Below, in pieces: positions 1-5,402 of a DNA stretch of 5,402 bases. The notes below the pieces were generated by a model. That model had not been told where the DNA came from. It did no database searches and worked only from the letters and a program-made list of their open reading frames with translations. A program made the translations under genes and the position numbers. The stretch's first letter is position 1; every line of letters starts with the position of its first letter. Source of the DNA: JBNJEM01 sp051745935 (GTDB taxonomy: Bacteria > Planctomycetota > Planctomycetia > Pirellulales > Pirellulaceae); assembly GCA_051745935.1 (NCBI GenBank), contig JBNJEM010000555.1:1-5402 (forward strand), given 5' to 3'.

Positions 1-23
1 CGTGAGATCTGCGGACACCAGAT

Positions 24-43
24 CAAGTACGATTTCGTACTTG
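24..43. repeat. Perfect 9-bp inverted repeat with a 2-nt loop
   Basis: CAAGTACGA at 24-32 is followed by TT and its exact reverse complement TCGTACTTG at 35-43. It could form a cruciform or RNA hairpin. No T-run follows on either strand, so it is not a standard intrinsic terminator. It lies five bases from a second inverted repeat and upstream of the large secreted-protein gene. It could be part of a dispersed palindromic repeat or a regulator site; the sequence alone does not decide. Confidence 0.7.
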
Positions 44-47
44 AAAA

Positions 48-67
48 GACGGGCCTGGAGACCCGTC
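48..67. repeat. GC-rich 6-bp inverted repeat, terminator-like on the minus strand
   Basis: GACGGG at 48-53 and CCCGTC at 62-67 flank an 8-nt loop. Read on the minus strand the hairpin is followed directly by TTTT (47-44), which resembles a short Rho-independent terminator. However, no minus-strand gene lies to the right for it to terminate, so an intergenic repeat element is at least as likely. On the plus strand no T-run follows. Confidence 0.6.
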
Positions 68-142
68 CTACATATACTGTTTGCAACGTTAGGGTATATT
101 CAAAACGGTCAGATTGAATGTGACGTGTCGGCACTGGCAACC

Positions 143-148
143 AAGGAG
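143..148 (+). promoter_or_regulatory. Ribosome binding site of the large secreted protein gene
   Basis: AAGGAG lies eight bases upstream of the ATG at 157, a near-ideal Shine-Dalgarno sequence and spacing. It fixes the start, and the encoded N-terminus is a clear signal peptide. I could not find a convincing sigma-70 -35/-10 pair upstream: TATATT at 95-100 has no acceptable -35 partner. Confidence 0.85.
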
Positions 149-156
149 CTAACAAG

Positions 157-3100
157 ATGTTTGGACGTGTTTCGCTCGGCGTGATTTTGCTCGTTGTGGT
201 CGTGGTCCCGGTGCCGGCGGAAGCGGGCGACTGGTGGCACGCGGATTGGCGGTACCGCACAACAGTCACTCGGCCGGAACCCTGGCGCGACGTTATGAGT
301 CGAGTAGTCGAAGTCGCGATCGATTTCCCATTGCTGCTGGAGCGGGGTGGAGTCGAAGGAGCATTTGACTCCGGTTCATTACGAGTCATCAATCCGCGTA
401 CCCGAGAGTCGATCCCGTTCGCGCGAAGACCTGAATTTGAGGCCGGGCAGCAGAAACGGCGGATGTATTTGAGTTGGTTTGCGGAGCCAGAGGTTGGCGA
501 GGTGGGGCGCTATGACATCTACTTCGACACCCGGGATCGACAACTGGGCGACACTCAACAAGCGTCCGGAACACTACCCCCGGCGAACCTGATCGACAAC
601 GGCCGGTTCGCTGAAGAAAAAAACGGTGTCCCAGCCTCCTGGAACGTGACACCGGAAACATTGGTGTCGCTGGACGAATTTGCTCGCACCACCGGCGGAC
701 AGTCGCTCAAGGTGGCCGTTGACGACCAGACCCCTGAAGACGTTGACCGTGAGGTGACACTGTCCCAACGCATCGATGTGCGGGAATTCGCCGGCCAGGC
801 GATGTTGTTCGAGTGTGATTTGCTGGCCCAGCAGGCGAAGTTCGGATGCCCGGTGTCCATCGAGCTGCAACAGTTCCGAAAGGACGGATCGCGAATCCGC
901 GAGTATGCCGTCCAGCCACGCTGGTTATCACTTGAATTGGCGGAAGGGCAGCTCGTGCAGTTCAGCGAGCGTGGCCGGTTCAGCCACGAGGCGGCGGAAG
1001 TGGATGTGCGGATTCACGTGAAGCTGTCCGCTCGCGACGCCGATACGGGCGACACGGTCACCGGACCCGACTCGCATTTCACGGTGTGGCTTGATCGGTT
1101 CGTTGTCCGGCCCGGCGAGCGTTGGCCATGGCCGGCGCCCACTCATGCTGGTTTTACCGACGGGGCGTTGGAAATCGCCCCCATCAACCGTGCCTTCGAG
1201 TTCACTGGCCGGCGGCGGTTATGTTTCAATGGCGCCTCCGAGGGCACGTTGACGGCGGGAACGTATGGCGACCACAAGTCGGTGCACTGGGGTCTACAAG
1301 CGGGAACATTGGAGTTTTGGTGCAAGCCGTCGTGGACAGCGGACGACGGTGTTGAACGCGTGCTGTTCCATTCCAAGGCATACGGTCACCGGCTGCAATC
1401 ACGGCTGCGCAAACGTGCGGACGGACAACTTCAGTGGACGATCGCCGACTCGCATGAACAACTGCACTCGGTAACCGGCCCGGCCACGCTGCGGCGTGGC
1501 GCCTGGCACCACTTGGCGGCCACCTGGAGCTTTCCCAAGGCCCGGCTGCAGCTCTTCATTGACGGTAAGCGGATCGCCCGGTCGGAATCCGAAACCGGGC
1601 CGTGGCCCTTCAGCCTCGTCGCCAAAGCCGAAGGAAAGAAGGGGATGGGGATCATGGGGGAAGACCGCCGCAGCATGCCGATGCAGGCGTTTATCGGTGG
1701 TGACAGCCAGTGGACCGAACAAGGCAGCGCGGAGGCGGTTGTTGATGAGTTCCGCGTTTCGTCGCGAGTTCGTTACGACGAGAATTTCGCACCATCGCGG
1801 ACCGAGTTCGAAATCGACGACCACACCAGGGCACTGTTCCACTTCGAGAACGAACGACACGGCGAGCACCACTCGGACGACCGATTCGTCCGGGGTCATT
1901 TGGCGTGCGAACCGCCGCCCCAACGGGAACATGCCGTGTTGGAACTCCGGGACGCCGGGAAAGTCATCCCACGTCGCATCCTCGTGAAACCACATGGCAC
2001 GAAGGAGCAATTTGAAAAGAATCGAGCGAAAGCTCGGATGCGGGTCTACCGCCCGCACCAGGAGCTGCCGGACCCACGGTTGGTCGAAACCCGCGAACGA
2101 TCGGTGACCCGGATCGTCACGGATACCGACGATGCGTTTTCAATCCAGGTCAACGGGGATTACGACCCGTGGATGCGATGTGTAACCTTTGAGTTGGCTG
2201 AGGGTTGCGAAGCGAACGAGACCTTGCTTCCTCGCTGGCGAGCCAACGACAATGTCGTGCCGTTCAGCGTCGAAGATCTCTCCGCGACACTCGCCCCCGA
2301 GGCATCCACGGAAAAGGAAAAGACCTTGGCCGTCTTCAGCTATGCCTTGGACACCACGAACTACTACGACGCCCACTTCTGCGAAACGCTACCCGGCGGG
2401 CGGCACCGTCCCCGCGTGTCCTACACCCTACTCAAAGCGCTGAACATCTACCCCATGGACCAGTGCGGCCCGATGAATCACATGTTGCGCAAGCTGTTTT
2501 TGACTGCGGGAATCTCTTCAACGAACGCCTCGGGCACGCACCATCAGTTCGAACAGGCGTTTTATGACGGCAACATGCGGCTCTGCGATCTCTCCTCGCG
2601 ACAGTACTGGCTGGCCCGTGATAATGAAACCGTGATCAGCCGGCGGGGGATGGAAGAGGACCCGTACCTCAAGCTGCGCCAAGGAGGCACCGCCAATGCG
2701 TGGCTGCGAGGGCGAAAGAGCCGGGCCACGTTCGGTAGGGCCGTCCGCCCGCATTCCATGGACTTTCCGCTGCGACGTGGCGAGCGCGTCAGTATCTGCT
2801 GGCACAACGAGGGCCGTTGGTTTGAGATGACCGGTGACCGCGAACCGATTCCGCTGGCCAAAATCCCGCCCTTTTTTGGAAACGGCGAGGTTCTGTTTGA
2901 GCCCGTGGCCGAAAGCAAGGCCCTCGTAGTCGACAATCTTGCCACCGATCCTTCCGACAACGGAAAGACCACCGTGCGTGCGCGCGACCCCTCGCAGCCG
3001 GCCAGTCTCGTCTATAAACCCCGCTGCCCCTACATTTTTTCGGACTGTCAGGTAACGGGTCGGTTTGCAGCCGATGAGGAGCATGCGGTCCGGTTGTTGC

Positions 3101-4257
3101 TTTCGTTCGATAAGGGAAAGAACTGGACGTCAATTTGGTCTTCCGAAAACAAGAGTGGCACGATCAGCGTGAATCCGCGCCGGGAAACGACCGCTCGCTA
3201 CGCGTACTGGATGAAACTCGAACTGGCTTCCGGGACAAATGCGAAAGTGTCGGGGTTGCGTGTGCGCAACACCTTCGTGGCATCGCCTTGGTCCCTGCCG
3301 GGACAACTGAAACAGGGAAAGAACCGCATGACCTTCGCCGGCGGACCTGTTCGGGCCCCGGTGAAGACAACCTGTTCGTGGATCGAACGGCACCGCACGC
3401 CCCTGGGCGTCTCGCTCAACAGCCTGAGTTTCTACCTGAACAGCGACCAAATGCATCGGAATGTATTCATGGTGGCGCCGGGACAAAAACTGCCAGTTCA
3501 AGTAGTATTGGACGATTGCATCTCGGCGACCACCTCGGATCGCGTCTCCAACAGTGCAGTGTCTCTGGGATCGATCCCCGCCGGGTGGAATACGCGGGAA
3601 ACGGGACAGTCAGACGCTTCCGGAACGGCGTTTGTGCTGGAGCCAAAGCAGATTCAAGAAGGCGATATTGCCTCCTTTGATGTGCTCGTGGCCCATGGCC
3701 AGCGGAAACGACGAGTTCCCGTACACGTGCTTGTGGCCGATGCGCCGCTGGTTCGTGAGGCAGAAGGAGCCGCAACTATTTCGGGAGACGCTGAGCCAGT
3801 GAACCTCGCCGAAGCCAGCGGTGGGGGAATTGTTCGGTTCACCGGCGACGGAGAGCTTGCCTTTAGTGCCGATTCGAGCCGCGAGGGGACATATGCGATT
3901 TGGCTTCGCGCCCGTTGGACGAAGGACGCCGCCACCCGAATGCGGCTGACCGTCGACGGCGATGGACCGCGTACTCTATCCGCCGCCGCCATGATTGGCT
4001 TCACGGATTGGACCAACACCCAGAAGGCGAACACGAAAATGTTCGCTCATTTCGGCGAACAGTATGGACATTGGTCCTGGTACCGTATTCCGGAGGTAAA
4101 GCTCACCAAGGGCGAATGCCAACTTGAACTGACTGCCGGATCGGGCGCTGAAATCGATGCCGTGCTCGTCCTGCCGCAAAACGCCACCGTCGATCGTGCC
4201 GCCATGAACCTGTTCATGAACTGGAACTTCGCTCCCTGGCGAAATCCGCGGCTCTGA
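157..4257 (+). CDS. Large secreted multidomain protein: LamG-like and CBM-like modules with a transglutaminase-like core
   Basis: The gene encodes 1366 residues and is intact from an ATG with a strong ribosome binding site to TGA. Residues 1-23 form a signal peptide (Arg4, a Val/Leu-rich core, then a predicted cut after AEA), so the product is exported. Residues about 25-130 begin with WWHADWRYR and are DUF2341-like. Residues about 144-320 look like a CBM4/9-type jelly roll (opens NLIDNGRF, closes WLDRFVVRPGE). Residues about 345-565 are a LamG/concanavalin A-like module (GTLEFW, WHHLAATW at 450-457, FIDGKRI, VDEFRVS, ALFHFE). Residues about 735-830 resemble a compact transglutaminase-like core with candidate Cys770 (QCGPMNHML), His796 (HHQFEQAFYDG) and Asp811 (LCDLS). 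Residues about 905-1035 are beta-rich with one Asp-box, SFDKGKNW at 983-990. Residues about 1200-1345 (REAEGA start) resemble a CBM6/CBM35-like module. There is no C-terminal anchor, PEP-CTERM or transmembrane segment. Domain names are assigned by eye. A role outside the cytoplasm in binding or processing glycans or glycoproteins is inferred, and no specific substrate can be named. It appears monocistronic. Confidence 0.93.
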   Translation: MFGRVSLGVILLVVVVVPVPAEAGDWWHADWRYRTTVTRPEPWRDVMSRVVEVAIDFPLLLERGGVEGAFDSGSLRVINPRTRESIPFARRPEFEAGQQKRRMYLSWFAEPEVGEVGRYDIYFDTRDRQLGDTQQASGTLPPANLIDNGRFAEEKNGVPASWNVTPETLVSLDEFARTTGGQSLKVAVDDQTPEDVDREVTLSQRIDVREFAGQAMLFECDLLAQQAKFGCPVSIELQQFRKDGSRIREYAVQPRWLSLELAEGQLVQFSERGRFSHEAAEVDVRIHVKLSARDADTGDTVTGPDSHFTVWLDRFVVRPGERWPWPAPTHAGFTDGALEIAPINRAFEFTGRRRLCFNGASEGTLTAGTYGDHKSVHWGLQAGTLEFWCKPSWTADDGVERVLFHSKAYGHRLQSRLRKRADGQLQWTIADSHEQLHSVTGPATLRRGAWHHLAATWSFPKARLQLFIDGKRIARSESETGPWPFSLVAKAEGKKGMGIMGEDRRSMPMQAFIGGDSQWTEQGSAEAVVDEFRVSSRVRYDENFAPSRTEFEIDDHTRALFHFENERHGEHHSDDRFVRGHLACEPPPQREHAVLELRDAGKVIPRRILVKPHGTKEQFEKNRAKARMRVYRPHQELPDPRLVETRERSVTRIVTDTDDAFSIQVNGDYDPWMRCVTFELAEGCEANETLLPRWRANDNVVPFSVEDLSATLAPEASTEKEKTLAVFSYALDTTNYYDAHFCETLPGGRHRPRVSYTLLKALNIYPMDQCGPMNHMLRKLFLTAGISSTNASGTHHQFEQAFYDGNMRLCDLSSRQYWLARDNETVISRRGMEEDPYLKLRQGGTANAWLRGRKSRATFGRAVRPHSMDFPLRRGERVSICWHNEGRWFEMTGDREPIPLAKIPPFFGNGEVLFEPVAESKALVVDNLATDPSDNGKTTVRARDPSQPASLVYKPRCPYIFSDCQVTGRFAADEEHAVRLLLSFDKGKNWTSIWSSENKSGTISVNPRRETTARYAYWMKLELASGTNAKVSGLRVRNTFVASPWSLPGQLKQGKNRMTFAGGPVRAPVKTTCSWIERHRTPLGVSLNSLSFYLNSDQMHRNVFMVAPGQKLPVQVVLDDCISATTSDRVSNSAVSLGSIPAGWNTRETGQSDASGTAFVLEPKQIQEGDIASFDVLVAHGQRKRRVPVHVLVADAPLVREAEGAATISGDAEPVNLAEASGGGIVRFTGDGELAFSADSSREGTYAIWLRARWTKDAATRMRLTVDGDGPRTLSAAAMIGFTDWTNTQKANTKMFAHFGEQYGHWSWYRIPEVKLTKGECQLELTAGSGAEIDAVLVLPQNATVDRAAMNLFMNWNFAPWRNPRL

Positions 4258-4490
4258 TGGGACGACACCCAATTTGAATATCCGTATATTTCAGGCGGTT
4301 GGATTTTTCCGGGTGGAACGCCGCCCGACGCAAGCCGTCCTCCCCTCGGTCGAACTCGCGGCGGAGAAAGTCATCCGCGACCCGTATAACACGTTAGCCG
4401 TCTGAAGTTGATCTTTCCTTGAGAAACCGTAACACAACCAGTCGGGTTTCCTGTCACCGCCGGGTTTTTGGGAGCGGGAATCACGCTTTG
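4258..4490. other. Intergenic stretch without a convincing gene
   Basis: From the stop of the secreted-protein gene to about 4567, where homology of the oxidoreductase remnant ends, no coding sequence, RNA gene or clear terminator could be supported. Short open stretches exist on both strands but lack ribosome binding sites and recognisable motifs. A weak A/T hairpin (AATAT/ATATT, 4277-4290) follows the upstream gene but has no T-run. The 7-mer CGGGTTT occurs twice, at 4443 and 4461. The right end of the gap carries the hairpin at 4494-4525. Confidence 0.6.
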
Positions 4491-4919
4491 TTACGGGCTG
4501 TAAAACACGGTTTTGCAATAGCCCGCGTCACGGCTGTACAAACCCCCCTGCCAGCAGGTCAAAGTTCGAGAGGTTGGTTTGGGGGAGACGAGATCGAGAT
4601 CGGCCAGCATGTATTCGGCCAACGCGCCCGCGCTTCCTTTAACGCCACCCGCGCAGGCGAGGACTTCGCCACCGGGCTTCAATCGCTCAACGCCCTCTCC
4701 TACTGCTTCGATGGTGCCCGCCACGTCGCCGTGAAGCACAGCCGGAAACGGCGGTGCCATCGCTGGCAATATGCCGCTGCGAATCTTCGTGTCGACGGGG
4801 GTTACACTCGAGGCAGCCATTCGAACCACCCCATGGCCTGGAATTGCTTCCGGCACGCTCATCTCGGACCGCTTGAGAACATGCGGGCCACCAAACGCCT
4901 CGATGATCATTGCTTGCAT
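4491..4919 (-). pseudogene. Truncated GroES-like/MDR oxidoreductase (zinc-type alcohol dehydrogenase or quinone oxidoreductase family)
   Basis: The minus-strand frame starts MQAMIIEAFGG and carries the family's N-terminal GroES-like domain: SSVTPVDTKIRSG (usually SVNPVDTKIR), FPAVLHGDVAGTIEAVG, LKPGGEV, and GALAEYMLADLDLVSPKP. The start at 4919 is chosen because GGGAG lies six bases upstream (4926-4930). Family homology stops after about residue 115 (near 4576), followed by about 27 unrelated residues to the stop at 4491-4493. Family members run to roughly 320-340 residues, and the NAD(P)-binding Rossmann domain is missing altogether. The shifted frame at the break reads TNLS, the family's usual continuation, before it too diverges, so a small deletion plus loss of the 3' part is likely. 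Two usually conserved acidic or hydrophobic positions are changed (GMDVAG to HGDVAG, GDEV to GGEV). The intact enzyme would reduce or oxidise a small carbonyl or quinone substrate with NAD(P)(H); this remnant should not. The gene is divergent from the serine dehydratase gene. Confidence 0.85.
4494..4525. repeat. Imperfect hairpin of 13 base pairs with a 3-nt bulge
   Basis: CGGGCT (4494-4499) pairs with AGCCCG (4520-4525). GTAAAAC (4500-4506) pairs with GTTTTGC (4510-4516) with one G-T wobble, leaving a 3-nt loop (4507-4509) and a bulge of three bases (4517-4519). Part of the left arm recurs nearby: ACGGGCTGTAAAAC at 4493-4506 resembles ACGGCTGTACAAAC at 4530-4543. A 5-bp inverted repeat, CCTGC/GCAGG, lies at 4547-4558. 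The structure sits next to the point where the oxidoreductase gene is broken. It could be a REP-like or MITE-like remnant; no transposase or target duplication was seen. Confidence 0.6.
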
Positions 4920-4925
4920 GGTGTA

Positions 4926-4930
4926 CTCCC
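4926..4930 (-). promoter_or_regulatory. Ribosome binding site of the oxidoreductase remnant
   Basis: GGGAG on the minus strand lies six bases before the ATG at 4919-4917. It decides this start over an in-frame ATG at 4940 and others further upstream, and the family also begins at this methionine. A possible minus-strand -10 (TACAAT, 4995-4990) lies further upstream but has only a weak -35. Confidence 0.65.
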
Positions 4931-4990
4931 GGCTCGCCATGGTTCGAAGACTGGTTTCCAACGTGGTTTTGGCTGTGACACAGCACTGGA

Positions 4991-5019
4991 TTGTACCTTC
5001 CGTCATCATGATCTATAAA
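4991..5019 (+). promoter_or_regulatory. Putative sigma-70-type promoter for the serine dehydratase gene
   Basis: TTGTAC (4991-4996) and TATAAA (5014-5019) are separated by exactly 17 bases. The -10 matches the consensus at five of six positions, the -35 at three of six. Transcription would begin near 5026, giving a leader of about 25 bases with the ribosome binding site at 5036-5041. The -10 is flanked by two copies of CGTCAT 21 bp apart (5001 and 5022), possible operator half-sites. Confidence 0.5.
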
Positions 5020-5035
5020 GACGTCATAATACTCG

Positions 5036-5041
5036 TAAGGA
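5036..5041 (+). promoter_or_regulatory. Ribosome binding site of the serine dehydratase gene
   Basis: TAAGGA lies nine bases upstream of the ATG at 5051, supporting that start. The start codon also lies in the loop of a possible small hairpin (GATCG 5046-5050 with CGATC 5058-5062), which could modulate initiation. Confidence 0.7.
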
Positions 5042-5050
5042 CTCGGATCG

Positions 5051-5402
5051 ATGAAAGCGATCAGTATATTCAACCATGTTCTGGGACCCGTGATGCGCGG
5101 GCCCTCCAGCTCGCACACGGCCGGGGCGTTTCACCTTGGCCGCATGGCCCGCTCGCTGCTGGGGGAGACGCCGCGGCGAGCCGTGCTGGCTTTTGATCCC
5201 GACGGTTCCTACGCGGTGACCTACGCCGAGCAGGGGGCTGATCGGGGCTTTGCCATGGGGCTGATGGACAAACCGCTGACCGACGATTCGTTTTTCACAT
5301 CACTCAACGATGCGGCGTCGGCCGGGTTGGACCTTCAGTTTCAAGTCCGGAGACTCGCGAATTCCGACCATCCGAACACCGTTGAATTGGAACTTACCGG
5401 GG
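5051..5402 (+). CDS. sdaAB: L-serine dehydratase (iron-sulfur type), beta subunit or beta domain, 3' end outside the window
   Basis: The first 117 residues are present and the frame runs off the right edge without a stop. The start MKAISIFNHVLGPVMRGPSSSHTAGA matches the hallmark N-terminus of L-serine ammonia-lyase beta chains (SIFDIIGPVMIGPSSSHTAGA in Bacillus-type SdaAB). The GPSSSHTAGA signature is at residues 17-26. Further family landmarks follow: a DGSYAVTYAEQGAD segment, GLMD, and HPNTVELEL at 107-115. The enzyme converts L-serine to pyruvate and ammonia in the cytoplasm using a [4Fe-4S] cluster; in this family the cluster cysteines lie in the alpha part, which is not visible here. It is undetermined whether this is a stand-alone beta subunit followed by sdaAA or a single-chain beta-alpha fusion. 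The segment usually reading HGTD in Bacillus-type proteins is QGAD here, possibly a lineage variant. A promoter and ribosome binding site directly precede it. Confidence 0.9.
   Translation, partial: MKAISIFNHVLGPVMRGPSSSHTAGAFHLGRMARSLLGETPRRAVLAFDPDGSYAVTYAEQGADRGFAMGLMDKPLTDDSFFTSLNDAASAGLDLQFQVRRLANSDHPNTVELELTG

Noticed and set aside
95..100. TATATT as a -10 box for the secreted-protein gene
   Set aside because: No acceptable -35 element occurs 16-18 bases upstream, so a promoter call is unsupported.
94..103. The 10-mer GTATATTCAA occurring both at 94 and near 5065 as a repeat family
   Set aside because: Two copies of an AT-rich 10-mer, one inside coding sequence, are compatible with chance; flanks do not match.
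1399..2058. Long minus-strand open frame (about 219 codons) opposite the large secreted-protein gene
   Set aside because: It lies wholly inside a gene with clear domain content and a strong ribosome binding site. Its translation is Arg/Pro-rich with no recognisable motif, as expected from an antisense shadow in GC-rich DNA.
4277..4290. AATAT/ATATT hairpin after the large gene as a terminator
   Set aside because: The stem is five A/T pairs and no T-run follows, so it would be too weak for a Rho-independent terminator.
4259..4405. Plus-strand open stretch ending in ...VIRDPYNTLAV, possibly the tail of a broken gene
   Set aside because: The RDPY string faintly recalls DUF1016/YhcG-type proteins, but there is no start, no ribosome binding site and no further matching motif; too short to support.
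4419..5018. Plus-strand open frame of about 199 codons across the oxidoreductase remnant
   Set aside because: It is antisense to recognisable GroES-like coding sequence, has no family motif and no good ribosome binding site.
4771..5196. Plus-strand open frame of 141 codons overlapping the start of the serine dehydratase gene
   Set aside because: It is in a different frame from the clear sdaAB coding sequence, crosses the promoter region, and its translation shows no family resemblance.

Overview
The window looks like chromosomal DNA from a GC-rich environmental bacterium, most likely a planctomycete (Pirellulales-like) or a relative in the PVC group. This is inferred from three things: a very long secreted multidomain protein with LamG-type and carbohydrate-binding-like modules, GC-rich intergenic palindromes, and a loosely packed gene layout. 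No rRNA, tRNA, CRISPR array, complete insertion sequence or phage gene was seen.

Layout. Bases 1-156 are intergenic and hold two adjacent perfect inverted repeats (24-43 and 48-67), then a strong ribosome binding site. Bases 157-4257 (+) encode one intact 1366-residue exported protein. In order it has a signal peptide, a DUF2341-like N-terminal beta region, a jelly-roll (CBM4/9-like) module, a LamG/concanavalin A-like module, a linker, a compact transglutaminase-like core with a candidate Cys770-His796-Asp811 triad, a beta region with one Asp-box, and a C-terminal CBM6/CBM35-like module. Bases 4258 to about 4567 hold no convincing gene, but the right part contains a strong imperfect hairpin (4494-4525) and a short imperfect direct repeat. 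Bases 4491-4919 (-) are the N-terminal third of a GroES-like/MDR (zinc-type alcohol dehydrogenase or quinone oxidoreductase) gene. It loses homology at about 4568-4580 and has no Rossmann-fold half, so it is read as a pseudogene. From 5051 to the window edge (+) lies the start of an L-serine dehydratase beta subunit or beta domain (sdaAB-type), with a recognisable promoter and ribosome binding site.

How the parts relate. The three coding units do not form an operon. The large secreted protein stands alone and probably works outside the cytoplasm on glycans or glycoproteins. The serine dehydratase (L-serine to pyruvate plus ammonia) is an unrelated cytoplasmic enzyme whose 132-bp upstream region is shared with the divergent oxidoreductase remnant. 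No defence or other dedicated system is visible. The most interesting items are the architecture of the large protein and the decayed oxidoreductase next to a structured repeat.
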